This document shows, piece after piece, positions 17,895-26,709 of a DNA stretch of 64,000 nucleotides (position 1 is its first letter; every line of letters starts with the position of its first letter). The DNA comes from Thiobius zoothamnicola (GTDB taxonomy: Bacteria; Pseudomonadota; Gammaproteobacteria; Chromatiales; Chromatiaceae): assembly GCA_963678215.1 (NCBI GenBank), contig OY782758.1:496001-560000 (forward strand), written 5' to 3'. The translations under genes and the position numbers were made by a program. Under the pieces are notes generated by a model. It saw only the letters and a list, made by a program, of their open reading frames with translations. It was not told the origin of the DNA and searched no databases.

Positions 17895-19151
17895 ATGAAT
17901 TTTGAAAAGATCCTTGCGCCAGGAGATGGTGAAAAAATTGTTGTACGCGCTGATAATTCTCTGGGTGTGCCGGATAACCCCATTATTCCCTTTATTGAGG
18001 GGGATGGGATTGGCGTAGACATTACTCCAGTGATGCAGAAAGTGGTGGATGCCGCTGTGGAGAAAGCCTATGGCGGCAAGCGCAAAATTTCCTGGATGGA
18101 GATTTATGCGGGTGAAAAATCGACCCGGGTTTATGGCGAAGGTGTTTGGTTGCCGGAAGAAACTTTGCAAGCCGTCAAGTCGTTTGTGGTGTCCATCAAA
18201 GGCCCTTTGACCACCCCTGTCGGCGGCGGTATTCGTTCTTTGAATGTCAGCTTGCGTCAAGAGCTTGACTTATATGTCTGTTTGCGTCCAGTGCGCTATT
18301 TCCGTGGTACCCCGAGTCCGTTACTGAATCCTGAATATACCGATATGGTGATTTTCCGTGAGAATTCGGAAGATATCTATGCGGGGGTTGAGTGGCGATC
18401 CGGTTCACCTGAAGCGCAGAAAATCATTGATTTCATGCAGCAGGAAATGGGAGTGACGAAAATTCGTTTCCCGGGCACTTCGGGAATCGGCATCAAACCG
18501 GTTTCCAGCGAAGGCACCGAACGTTTGGTGCGCAAAGCCATTCAATATGCCATTGATAATGACCGGCCTTCGGTCACTTTGGTGCATAAAGGCAACATCA
18601 TGAAGTTCACGGAGGGTGCCTTTAAAGAATGGGGTTATGCACTAGCGAAAACGGAATTTGGCGCAGTGGAACTGGATGGCGGTCCTTGGTGCGTATTCAA
18701 AAACCCGAAGACTGGCAATGACATTGTGATTAAAGATGTGATTGCAGATGCTTTCCTCCAGCAGATTTTGTTGCGCCCGAAAGAATATGATGTGATCGCC
18801 ACTTTGAATCTGAATGGCGATTACATTTCCGATGCTTTGGCTGCGCAGGTCGGCGGCATTGGCATCGCGCCAGGCGCGAATTTATCCGATGACATCGCCA
18901 TGTTTGAGGCGACTCACGGCACGGCACCCAAATATGCGGGGCAGGATAAAGTGAATCCAGGATCTTTGATTCTGTCTGCCGAAATGATGTTGCGTCATAT
19001 GGGATGGGTCGAAGCCGCTGATCGGATTATCAAGGCGATGGAAGACACCATTAGCGCAAAAACCGTTACTTATGATTTTGAGCGCTTGATGGAAAATGCC
19101 GAGCTATTGAGCTGTTCAGCATTCGGTGACGCCATGATCGGCCATATGTAG
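17895..19151 (+). CDS. icd: Isocitrate dehydrogenase (NADP+)
   Basis: The 418-residue product aligns with E. coli Icd (416). It oxidatively decarboxylates isocitrate to 2-oxoglutarate, making NADPH. The AceK target serine is kept at Ser115 in GIRSLNVSLRQELDLY, matching E. coli Ser113. NADP-type coenzyme residues are present: Lys-Tyr in HGTAPKYAGQDKVNPG, and Tyr and Arg in AKTVTYDFERLM. ATG 17895 has GGAG 9 bases upstream and gives the family length; the frame runs open 99 bases further upstream, but that part does not look like Icd. A terminator-like hairpin follows, before the convergent nadA. Confidence 0.97.
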   Translation: MNFEKILAPGDGEKIVVRADNSLGVPDNPIIPFIEGDGIGVDITPVMQKVVDAAVEKAYGGKRKISWMEIYAGEKSTRVYGEGVWLPEETLQAVKSFVVSIKGPLTTPVGGGIRSLNVSLRQELDLYVCLRPVRYFRGTPSPLLNPEYTDMVIFRENSEDIYAGVEWRSGSPEAQKIIDFMQQEMGVTKIRFPGTSGIGIKPVSSEGTERLVRKAIQYAIDNDRPSVTLVHKGNIMKFTEGAFKEWGYALAKTEFGAVELDGGPWCVFKNPKTGNDIVIKDVIADAFLQQILLRPKEYDVIATLNLNGDYISDALAAQVGGIGIAPGANLSDDIAMFEATHGTAPKYAGQDKVNPGSLILSAEMMLRHMGWVEAADRIIKAMEDTISAKTVTYDFERLMENAELLSCSAFGDAMIGHM

Positions 19152-19158
19152 CTTATTG

Positions 19159-19189
19159 GCGACGATCAATGATTCAAGTCATTGGTCGC
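19159..19189. terminator. Hairpin between convergent icd and nadA
   Basis: CAATGA (19167-19172) pairs with TCATTG (19179-19184), and GCGAC (19159-19163) with GTCGC (19185-19189) around a 3-base bulge. There is no T-run, so termination is uncertain. Confidence 0.35.
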
Positions 19190-19211
19190 GCCGTTACCGG
19201 TGAAAACTCGA

Positions 19212-20252
19212 TTAACGGTTCGCGGCAAATTCCAGCATACGTTGAATCGAGACCACAGCTTGTTCCCGTGTAGCTGGATCAATCTGCACGATGTTGCGTT
19301 GCTCAATCAACGTATTTTCGAGATTTTGCAGCGCGTTCATCGCCATCCAGGGGCAGTGAGCGCATGATTCGCAAGTCGCTCCTTCGCCTGCAGTAGGCGC
19401 GGAAAGCAATGTTTTCCCCGGTGCCATTTGTTGCATTTTCCAGAAAATCCCATCGTCTGTAGCGACGATGAATTGTTGATTCGGCATTTGTTGCACGGCT
19501 TGAATCAACGCACTGGTTGATCCCACCACATCCGCCTGTTCGATAATGTCTTGCGGCGATTCCGGATGCACAAGTACGGCGGCATCTGGATGCAAACGGC
19601 GTAAACGCTCAAGTGCGAATCCTTTGAACTCTTCGTGTACGACGCAACTGCCGTCCCAAAGCAACATATCTGCGCCTGTCATATGTTGTACATAGCGGCC
19701 TAAATGCTTGTCTGGTGCCCAGATCAGTTTTTTGCTTTGATTGTGCAGATGTTGAACAATCTCCAGAGCGATGCCCGATGTGACTGTCCAATCCGCCCGT
19801 GCTTTAACCTGTGCGCTGGTGTTCGCGTATACCACCACAGTGCGCTCCGGGTGTTGGTCGCAAAATGTAGCGAATTCATCGGGCGGACAGCCTTCATCCA
19901 GTGAGCAAGTGGCTTGCAGATCCGGCATCAGCACGGTCTTTTCCGGATTCAATATCTTGGCGGTTTCCCCCATAAAGCGCACGCCACACACGATCAAAAC
20001 ATCAGCATCGCTTTGCGTGCCGTACCGCGCCATTTCCAGTGAATCTGCCACGCAGCCGCCAGTCTCTTCAGCCAAAGCCTGCAGTTCAGCATCGACATAA
20101 TAATGGGCGACAAGTACAGCATTACGCGTTTGCATCCATTGCTTGATGCGGTTTTTCAGTTGATCAATTTCCGTGCGGTTAAGGACGGGCCATTCTGGAT
20201 GCGGCGGAACTTTGACAGCACGCAGCGTGGGGGAGAGATGAGAGGTATCCAT
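19212..20252 (-). CDS. nadA: Quinolinate synthase A
   Basis: NadA condenses iminoaspartate with dihydroxyacetone phosphate to quinolinate, in de novo NAD synthesis. The 346-residue protein shows the three cysteine regions that hold the [4Fe-4S] cluster in this family: DLQATCSLDEGCPPDEF, LLWDGSCVVHEEF and CESCAHCPWMAMN. AHYYVDAELQALAEETGG near the N-terminus is the family's substrate-binding block. The next enzyme, NadC, is encoded at 39.3-40.1 kb; nadB is not in the window. It is the last gene of a long minus-strand string. Confidence 0.97.
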   Translation of the reverse strand: MDTSHLSPTLRAVKVPPHPEWPVLNRTEIDQLKNRIKQWMQTRNAVLVAHYYVDAELQALAEETGGCVADSLEMARYGTQSDADVLIVCGVRFMGETAKILNPEKTVLMPDLQATCSLDEGCPPDEFATFCDQHPERTVVVYANTSAQVKARADWTVTSGIALEIVQHLHNQSKKLIWAPDKHLGRYVQHMTGADMLLWDGSCVVHEEFKGFALERLRRLHPDAAVLVHPESPQDIIEQADVVGSTSALIQAVQQMPNQQFIVATDDGIFWKMQQMAPGKTLLSAPTAGEGATCESCAHCPWMAMNALQNLENTLIEQRNIVQIDPATREQAVVSIQRMLEFAANR

Positions 20253-20301
20253 TCGATTGATTTTATTTGCTTGTCAACACATTGTTATAAGATTTATACG
20301 T

Positions 20302-21183
20302 TTAACGCCATAGCCAGGCTGCGCCGCGCACACCGCTGGAATCACCATACTTGGGCGGCATGAGGCAAGTGCGCACAACATCGGAAAAAACATAGCGCGT
20401 TAATAATTCAGGCACGGTCTGGTATAAGCGCTTAATATTGGATAAGCCGCCACCCAGTACGATGATGTCTGGATCCAACACATTGATCACGCTGGCCAGC
20501 GCCCGCGCCATACGGTCGTAATAACGCTGCATCGTGGCTTGCGCGCCTTCGTGACCTTGTTGGTCGAGCTTCACGATCTGCCGTACCGTCAAATTGCCGC
20601 CATGATCTTTGCTTAGCCCAGGCCCGGATAAATAGGTTTCGATACAGCCTTGCTTGCCACAGTAGCAGTCAGGACCTGGCGTTTCATTTTCTATCGGCCA
20701 GGGTAGGGGATTATGGCCCCATTCACCAGCGATGGCGTTAGGGCCGCTTAATAATTCGCCATTGATGACAATGCCGACGCCAACACCTGTTCCGATGATG
20801 ACGCCGAAAACCGTATGCGCTTGCGCGGCAGCACCGTCTGAGGCCTCCGATAAAGCGAAACAATCCGCGTCATTGGCGATGCGCACAGGTCGCTGTAAGA
20901 TTTGTTGCAAGTCTTCCAGTACAGGTTGTCCGTTCAGGCACACAGAATTGGCGTTGCGCAGTAAATGATTCGCTGGTGATATGGCACCTGGCGTGCAGAT
21001 GCCAATGGATTGGCCTTTGGCGGTTGTGGATTCCAGGTTTTCAACCAGTTGCGCGATGGCTTGCAAGGTCGCCTGATAATCACCTTGTGGCGTGGGTACA
21101 CGCAGGCGCTCCCGCAGTTGGCCTGTATCGTCCATCACAGCCCCTTCAATCTTACTACCGCCGAGGTCAATCCCGATACGCAC
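20302..21183 (-). CDS. ROK-family sugar kinase (fructokinase/NagK-like)
   Basis: The 293-residue protein begins MRIGIDLGGSKIEGAV, the ATP phosphate-binding motif of ROK kinases, and carries the zinc site CYCGKQGCIETYLSGPGL and the sugar-binding block GEWGHNPLPW. Closest relatives by eye are bacterial Mak fructokinase and NagK; the sequence alone does not settle the sugar. Its GTG start overlaps the stop of the upstream dynamin-like gene by one base (TAGTG), so it is probably translated by reinitiation. A regulator-type ROK is excluded because there is no helix-turn-helix. Confidence 0.85.
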   Translation of the reverse strand: MRIGIDLGGSKIEGAVMDDTGQLRERLRVPTPQGDYQATLQAIAQLVENLESTTAKGQSIGICTPGAISPANHLLRNANSVCLNGQPVLEDLQQILQRPVRIANDADCFALSEASDGAAAQAHTVFGVIIGTGVGVGIVINGELLSGPNAIAGEWGHNPLPWPIENETPGPDCYCGKQGCIETYLSGPGLSKDHGGNLTVRQIVKLDQQGHEGAQATMQRYYDRMARALASVINVLDPDIIVLGGGLSNIKRLYQTVPELLTRYVFSDVVRTCLMPPKYGDSSGVRGAAWLWR

Positions 21184-22667
21184 TAGGTTGCTGAAGAAGT
21201 GGTGGGTTCGACTGCAGAAATTGCCGGTTTCTGTGAGTGGCCTGATGGATTGGTGAAACGGTCATTCAATTGTTGCACCAGTTGGTCACTTTCTTCCACG
21301 ACCTCCGTGACGGTATGTTGAGTGCGGCGTCCCCAGCCTTTAGGCTGATTGGCGAATATACTACGCCATGGCTTGATGTTCTCTTTGAAAGCCGTCAATA
21401 AATCAGCACCAACTTTCTGGCCTAAATGTTTGGCCATGCCGAACAAGGACTTGGCTGCCAGATTGCGTACCGTATAGTGGATGGCCAACACCGCCGCTGC
21501 GAGTATTCCGCCGCCGACATAAAGACCCCATGAGATTTCATTCAGCCATAACCACCATCCTGCCTGATAGGATAGTCCCTGCCATTGGCCGGATTGGATA
21601 GAGAGCGTGATAAAAACCGCCAGAAGGCCGCCGAACACCAAACCATCACCGATCAACGTGCGTTTGCGCCAGCGTTGCATCAAGCTTTGCAAGTTTGGCA
21701 CCATTGTGTTCTCAATGCCGCGCGCTGCTTTTTCCAAAGCACCAACAATGCGATAAGCCCGGTCTACTTCGACCTGTTGCATGCGTTGATAAATTTCATC
21801 CTTATCTTCCTGGCATTTTTTCTCGTAGCGTTGGCGCAAGCTTTCGTCGTTAATTGGCCCGGCTGCTTCTTTGTTGTAAATGGTGAAAAAACGTCCGGCA
21901 GTCAATCCACGTTCGCCCATGGCGCGTTGCCATGCTGCCACCACGTCTTCTGGATTGTCTTCACGAGCCGTTGTGTCCAACTGGTTCAGGATGTACAAAA
22001 ACTTACCGGAATCCGGGCGCTGGATGGTATTGCTCACGAGATGATCCAGCGTATCCTGCATAGCACCTGGCTCGGGATGACGCGCATCAAAAAATACCAG
22101 CACGAGGTCGGACAGATTAATGATGTGGTCAGCGATTTTTAATGTGGATGTACGCTGCGCGTCAGCGTCGAACCCAGGTGAGTCAATTAAAATTTTGCCG
22201 CGTAACGCTTCGCTTGGACAGGTTTTAAGCTGCAAATACGCATCAATGCGCGAACCTTCGCCGGCCGCCACTTGCTCAATGTCGCTGCTGATTTTATAAA
22301 ATGGGAAACGCGGGTCAGAATCCAGTGCCACACCAGGCAGGGAACGGGATTCCTGATTGCTGCTGAAGCAAACCACCGTGAATTTGTCATCCACTGCCTG
22401 ATTGCCGCTGCGTTGAAGTTTCGCGCCTAAATAAGTATTAATGAAAGTTGATTTGCCCGCTGAAAAAGTCCCCAATACAGCGATCAGAGGCCACCAGGGA
22501 ATTTGTGTCGCATAAGAATTTTTCCGCTCCATCAGTCCCATCTGGTAAGCGACTTGGTCAAGCTTGCGGACACTCTGCACGGCGCTTAACAGCACCGGAT
22601 TTTCTTCTTGCAAATGCAGTTCAAGTTGCTTCAGTCGATTCTCAATCACAGGTTCACTCTGCCTCAT
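21183..22667 (-). CDS. Dynamin-like membrane GTPase
   Basis: The 494-residue protein has a G1 P-loop GTFSAGKST (66-74), a G3 motif DSPGFDA and a G4-like LNQLD, arranged as in bacterial dynamin-like proteins. Two hydrophobic segments (GLVFGGLLAVFITLSI and WGLYVGGGILAAAVLAIHY) suggest a membrane hairpin near residues 345-400, with a helical region between GTPase and membrane part. Such proteins remodel or repair membranes; the role here is unknown. ATG 22667 is preferred over the in-frame TTG at 22679 because TGGA lies 9 bases before it. The gene ends overlapping the ROK kinase start, a pairing not expected from function. Confidence 0.82.
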   Translation of the reverse strand: MRQSEPVIENRLKQLELHLQEENPVLLSAVQSVRKLDQVAYQMGLMERKNSYATQIPWWPLIAVLGTFSAGKSTFINTYLGAKLQRSGNQAVDDKFTVVCFSSNQESRSLPGVALDSDPRFPFYKISSDIEQVAAGEGSRIDAYLQLKTCPSEALRGKILIDSPGFDADAQRTSTLKIADHIINLSDLVLVFFDARHPEPGAMQDTLDHLVSNTIQRPDSGKFLYILNQLDTTAREDNPEDVVAAWQRAMGERGLTAGRFFTIYNKEAAGPINDESLRQRYEKKCQEDKDEIYQRMQQVEVDRAYRIVGALEKAARGIENTMVPNLQSLMQRWRKRTLIGDGLVFGGLLAVFITLSIQSGQWQGLSYQAGWWLWLNEISWGLYVGGGILAAAVLAIHYTVRNLAAKSLFGMAKHLGQKVGADLLTAFKENIKPWRSIFANQPKGWGRRTQHTVTEVVEESDQLVQQLNDRFTNPSGHSQKPAISAVEPTTSSAT

Positions 22668-22751
22668 TTTGTTTTCCAAACAATAAAATCCGTGTCCGCA
22701 TGTTAGCTTGTCAAACGGAAAATGAGTAGGGGGAGTAAAGGGCTTTTAAAA

Positions 22752-24041
22752 TCATTTTTCTGCGGCTTGTTCTGTCATCTGTGCCGCAAGTAAGGCGGTG
22801 CCATAAGCCGCTTCAGGATTTTCAGCTATTGCCACTGGGACATGCAGTATCCTGCGGCGCATTCGTCGCCAGGTTTCATTCCGCGCGCCGCCGCCACTGC
22901 TGATGATTTGTCTGGGGTAGGGCGCACCGAGTTTGTTCAACAGTTGATAGCCTTGCCGTTCAATGTTGGCGATGCCCTCCAGCATGCCATGCAGGAATAG
23001 GGCGTCATTTTCCGGTCGAGGTGAAAGACGAGGCGGCATTTCAGGATCATTGATCGGGAAACGTTCGCCAGGCTGGGGTAACGGGTAGTAATTTAATCCG
23101 CTCGCATCATCTGGGTTAATGCATTCGCTGAGTCGCGCGATTTGAACGTCGGAGAAATATTGTGCGAGCGTTCGCCCACCACTGTTGGAAGCACCACCCA
23201 CCAGCCAATGGTGAGGTAGTCGATGGCTGTAAATACCATATTTGTCGCAAAATAAGGGTTTATCCGACAAAATCTTGAGGACTAAGGTACTGCCCAGGCT
23301 GGTGACAGCATCACCGTGTCGCTGGATACCGGCGGCGATTGCGGCGGCGTTACTGTCGGTGGTTCCCGCAATCACCTGGATCGGTTCGGTGCATCGCCAG
23401 CGGCGTAATAATGTCGGGTTCACAACGCCCAGCCATGCGCCAACTGGCGCGACCTTAGGCAGCAGGCAAGTGATGTCAGGTCGTTGTTCCAACCACTCCG
23501 GCCAGCGTCTTTGCACGGGGTCATAGCCCAGTTTGAGCGCGTTATTTTCATCGCTGTGATGGAATTGGTTCATCAGCTTTCCCGCGATCCAGTCCGCTTG
23601 ATGCAAAGCGTGGGCAGTATTGTCAAATGCTTGGTTATGATGCAGATGGATCAGTTTCGCCAAAGCGGAGCTTGGGCCGTGGACTGGATTGTCTGGCGGG
23701 GCAATGTCTTGCAGCTTGCGTGCGGCAGAAACGGCTCGGGCGTCGTTATACATTAACCCTGGGGTTAGTGGTTGGCCATGCTGATCACAGACCAACAATG
23801 TTGCTGAGGTGCCATCAATGCTGATGGCTTTGGGGATGAAGGTGCGCTGAGTCAGGAGTTTATCCAATAGGGTCAGCGCGGCTCGCCACCAGTCATCCGG
23901 GGTTTGCTCAGCATGTCCAAGGGCTGGTATTCGGGATGCGGGTAATTCGGTTCGCGCCTCTGCCAATAATTCACCTTGTTGGTTGATGACGCAGGCGCGG
24001 CAACCGGAAGTGCCCAAATCAATCCCGATGAAGCCTTCCAT
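22752..24041 (-). CDS. FGGY-family carbohydrate kinase, D-ribulose kinase-like
   Basis: The 429-residue protein starts with the FGGY/ASKHA phosphate-binding motif GIDLGTSGCRACVI, has SIDGTSATLLVCD, and further on AGTTDSNAAAIAAG, LGSTLVLKILSD and GGASNSGGRTLAQYF. The GGASNSGG block and shorter length (about 430 rather than about 490) resemble the cyanobacterial/plant-type D-ribulose kinases rather than classical xylulokinase. The substrate remains a prediction. It begins 7 bases after queF and seems part of the same transcript. Confidence 0.8.
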   Translation of the reverse strand: MEGFIGIDLGTSGCRACVINQQGELLAEARTELPASRIPALGHAEQTPDDWWRAALTLLDKLLTQRTFIPKAISIDGTSATLLVCDQHGQPLTPGLMYNDARAVSAARKLQDIAPPDNPVHGPSSALAKLIHLHHNQAFDNTAHALHQADWIAGKLMNQFHHSDENNALKLGYDPVQRRWPEWLEQRPDITCLLPKVAPVGAWLGVVNPTLLRRWRCTEPIQVIAGTTDSNAAAIAAGIQRHGDAVTSLGSTLVLKILSDKPLFCDKYGIYSHRLPHHWLVGGASNSGGRTLAQYFSDVQIARLSECINPDDASGLNYYPLPQPGERFPINDPEMPPRLSPRPENDALFLHGMLEGIANIERQGYQLLNKLGAPYPRQIISSGGGARNETWRRMRRRILHVPVAIAENPEAAYGTALLAAQMTEQAAEK

Positions 24042-24048
24042 CCCGTTT

Positions 24049-24438
24049 TTATGGCAGTTGAATGGGTTGTGGTGCTTGCCATTCAGGCATGCGATGTTCG
24101 GCGATGACCGTGGTGTAAATCCCGCCGCGAACGTTGAATTTGGCAGTCAAACGCAGGAAACGGGGCTGGATTGCTGCGACCAAATCATCCAATATTTGGT
24201 TCGTCATGGCTTCGTGGAAGCCGCCTTGTTCACGAAATGACCAGATGTATAACTTGAGTGATTTGAGTTCGACGCATAACTGATCGGCGACATATTCAAG
24301 ATCCAGAGTCGCAAAATCGGGCTGGCCGGTTTTGGGACACAGGCAGGTGAACTCGGGTATTTGCATCCGAATCGTATAATCGCGTTGTGGGTATGGGTTA
24401 GGGAAGGTTTCAAGTGTTTTACTGGGTTTGCTTGGCAT
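24049..24438 (-). CDS. queF: NADPH-dependent 7-cyano-7-deazaguanine reductase (unimodular type)
   Basis: QueF reduces preQ0 to preQ1 in queuosine synthesis. The 129-residue protein is the short one-domain type, with the catalytic cysteine in EFTCLCPKTGQPDFA and the family block ELKSLKLYIWSFREQGGFHE. The start at ATG 24438 (MPSKPSKTLETF) matches the family; the frame is open another 93 bases upstream but that segment does not resemble QueF. It sits between a rhodanese gene and the FGGY kinase gene on the same strand. Confidence 0.94.
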   Translation of the reverse strand: MPSKPSKTLETFPNPYPQRDYTIRMQIPEFTCLCPKTGQPDFATLDLEYVADQLCVELKSLKLYIWSFREQGGFHEAMTNQILDDLVAAIQPRFLRLTAKFNVRGGIYTTVIAEHRMPEWQAPQPIQLP

Positions 24439-24532
24439 AGCGTTATAAATCAACTCAGGTGGGTAGGGGTGAATCAAAAAAGCGGCTGACGCCGCTTTGT
24501 GTTCGATGAGCGTGGGGAGGATACCGGTCAAA

Positions 24533-25183
24533 TCATGGCTTAACGGTGCTCAAGCCAAGCATTTCCCAGTCCTGCATACCGCCACGATACCATTTGATTT
24601 TGTCAGCCGGGTAACCAAAGCGCAGCAGGCTTTTAATGTTGTTGGGGGATTGGCCACACCACATGCCATTGCAGAACATGATGAGGGTTTTTGCATCACG
24701 GTAATCCCATAATCCCTCCATTTCCTGCACGCCAAATTGTTCGACCATGATTTCGCCAATTGAAATTGGATCAGCGCCTCTGGCAGGATTCAATTTCGTC
24801 CAAGGCAAATTGACCGCGCCGGGAATGGTGCCTCTTGCAACCCAGTCCGGCGAGCGTGAGTCAATTAACAGAATGCTGTCATCGCCCTCAGACATTTTTT
24901 GAATGTAGTCGATGACTTCAAGTTCCGCGATGGTCTCCACGCCAGGAGCTAAAGTGGCGGGCTGGATGCAAAAAGGCGGACAAGGTCGTGAGGTTCTGCT
25001 GAAGGTTGGACTGATCTCATTATCGGTATCCTGATTGCGGACAATAGTGATTTTTTCACCATTCACCACGCCTTCAAATTTTTTCAAATCAGGCGTAATA
25101 CCCACGGTATCAGCCGATACACTGCCGAAAATCATCATGGCGGCGACGAGCATTCCATGAGTGATGATATTTTTCAGATTCAT
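24533..25183 (-). CDS. Exported rhodanese-like protein
   Basis: The 216-residue product has a Sec signal (MNLKNIITHGMLVAAMMIFGSVSA) and one rhodanese domain with the active-site cysteine in MFCNGMWCGQSPNN, so it may transfer sulfane sulfur in the periplasm. A CPPFC motif near residue 62 is an extra possible redox or metal site. ATG 25183 is chosen because GAAGAGG lies about 9 bases upstream; the ORF extends 21 bases further. It follows a Rieske ferredoxin and a TrpD-like gene with short gaps, apparently in one operon. Confidence 0.82.
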   Translation of the reverse strand: MNLKNIITHGMLVAAMMIFGSVSADTVGITPDLKKFEGVVNGEKITIVRNQDTDNEISPTFSRTSRPCPPFCIQPATLAPGVETIAELEVIDYIQKMSEGDDSILLIDSRSPDWVARGTIPGAVNLPWTKLNPARGADPISIGEIMVEQFGVQEMEGLWDYRDAKTLIMFCNGMWCGQSPNNIKSLLRFGYPADKIKWYRGGMQDWEMLGLSTVKP

Positions 25184-25212
25184 TGAGCGCAGCCTCTTCA
25201 GCATTCGTGATG

Positions 25213-25524
25213 TTATTGACCAAGGTTGACAGAGATCATGCCATCTTTTTCTTCAACCTGATAGCATCCGATTGGTTCATCGGCAGGATCGTCCAGCGCT
25301 GCGCCTGTGCTCAAATCAAAGTGACTGCCATGCAGTGAGCATTTGATGGTTTTTCCCTTAATACAGCCGAGAGCGAGTGAGTAATCCTCGTGGCTGCACA
25401 TTTCATCCACCACAAAATAGGTATTTTGTGCAAATACCAGTAACAGGCGTTTTCCATCAGCCTCAAACGCTTTCATCTCATTAGGTTTTAATTCGCCAGC
25501 CCGGGCGATAGGAATCAGGGACAT
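25213..25524 (-). CDS. Rieske [2Fe-2S] ferredoxin
   Basis: The 103-residue soluble protein has both Rieske cluster-binding blocks: CSHEDYSLALG (Cys-X-His) and CSLHGSHFDL (Cys-X2-His). It resembles ferredoxin components of oxygenases or NirD-like proteins and probably carries electrons in the cytoplasm, as no signal is present. The start ATG 25524 lies one base after the stop of the TrpD-like gene, so translation is likely coupled. No oxygenase is encoded nearby, so its partner is unknown. Confidence 0.88.
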   Translation of the reverse strand: MSLIPIARAGELKPNEMKAFEADGKRLLLVFAQNTYFVVDEMCSHEDYSLALGCIKGKTIKCSLHGSHFDLSTGAALDDPADEPIGCYQVEEKDGMISVNLGQ

Positions 25525-25525
25525 G

Positions 25526-26629
25526 CTAATGTAACCGCTCAGTGGCTTCGCCGGCATCCAGTACAGACCGGATCAATTCAGCGCCTTCGGCTAAGGAAGC
25601 CACTTTTTGCAGGTGTTGCAAAATGATGGCCCCGCTATAGACCAATGAATCGTAGGTTGGGCCTTTTTCCCCTTGCAGAGCTGCGCGCCCAAATTCCGCT
25701 GCTTTACGCGCACCAGCTGGGATATCGGTGATGGTGACGGCCCCTTCGCCTTTGGCACTTTGTGGGATGTCGGCTGGTACAGGCACGCAACGCATATCTT
25801 GGCGGATGCCCAGATCATCCGGGTTGATCCCGTAAGGCAGCTCTTCGCCGCCATTTTGATAAGCGAAATATTTACCCACTTGCCGCAACGAGGGGATGAC
25901 ACCGCCTTCAACACCCCGGATCAACAATGCACTGTCAAATCCGGCATGTCGCGCCAGATCGGCATAAACGGGTGGATAAGGTTTATGCACATAGCCAGTG
26001 ACGAAATGCGTACGCTCCTGACCAACAATCGGTTTCGCCAAAACCTCAACCGTGGTGATTACTGACCGTTTGATCATTTTTTGGCGTAAATCAATGAGAT
26101 GGTGCAGCTTGGGTGCAAATTGCGCTTGATCAATATAGGCCCATCCTAATCGCTCATCGGATAATCGGTGCGCGGCTTGCCGGGGTGATAAATCAACCGG
26201 TATACCAGCGGCGGCGAGGACATGACGATGGGTGATTCCGTATTTTGGTCCAACCGAATTCAGGCCATGGGTGACGACTTTTAGTCCACAGGTGGCCAGC
26301 AGGGGCGCTAAAAAAGGTGATGCCGGGATAGTGCGGTTATAGCCATCATAAGGATCCGCAATATCAACCACTTCAGCGACATCAGCCGTGATGCGGTCTG
26401 TTTGCTCCAAAATCGCTTGTAATATGCCGCGATTTTCTTCTGGGGTTTCGCGTTTCATGCGCAGGGCGATTAAAAAAATACCGGCCTGAACAGGATCAAT
26501 GGCGTTTTCCAGCAAACCCAACATGCCAATGCGGGCTTCTTCTTGTTCGATATCCTTTGATAGATCCGGTCCAGTGGCAATGCGCTGGATGATCGAATGC
26601 ATGGCTTGGTCAAGTGCTGTTTGATTCAT
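25526..26629 (-). CDS. TrpD-like glycosyl transferase family 3 protein
   Basis: The 367-residue protein is related to anthranilate phosphoribosyltransferase: an N-terminal helical domain (EARIGMLGLLENAIDPVQAGIFLIALRMKRET) and a core with HGLNSVGPKYGITH and RGVEGGVIPSLRQ. The usual TrpD phosphate loop GTGGD is absent, replaced by ADPYDGYNRT, so it belongs with TrpD2/YbiB-type homologues, some of which bind nucleic acid instead. It is not a tryptophan gene by context: its neighbours are a Rieske ferredoxin and a rhodanese. ATG 26629 is chosen over an upstream TTG because it has a TGGA site close by. Confidence 0.75.
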   Translation of the reverse strand: MNQTALDQAMHSIIQRIATGPDLSKDIEQEEARIGMLGLLENAIDPVQAGIFLIALRMKRETPEENRGILQAILEQTDRITADVAEVVDIADPYDGYNRTIPASPFLAPLLATCGLKVVTHGLNSVGPKYGITHRHVLAAAGIPVDLSPRQAAHRLSDERLGWAYIDQAQFAPKLHHLIDLRQKMIKRSVITTVEVLAKPIVGQERTHFVTGYVHKPYPPVYADLARHAGFDSALLIRGVEGGVIPSLRQVGKYFAYQNGGEELPYGINPDDLGIRQDMRCVPVPADIPQSAKGEGAVTITDIPAGARKAAEFGRAALQGEKGPTYDSLVYSGAIILQHLQKVASLAEGAELIRSVLDAGEATERLH

Positions 26630-26709
26630 GATTCCAGGTTGGCTCAAACAAGGGGTGCCAGGGAGTATAGGAAATTTCTTGGGCGGAATAACCAGATAAA
26701 GTGCGGATG

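Noticed and set aside
21585..22142. 185-codon plus-strand frame inside the dynamin-like gene
   Set aside because: Antisense shadow; composition follows the complement of the real gene.
22752..24041. Annotation as xylulokinase xylB
   Set aside because: It is about 60 residues short of XylB, has the GGASNSGG block of D-ribulose kinase-like proteins, and no xylose genes are near.
25526..26629. Annotation as the tryptophan gene trpD
   Set aside because: The GTGGD phosphate-binding loop is missing and no other trp gene is near; it fits TrpD2/YbiB-type proteins better.
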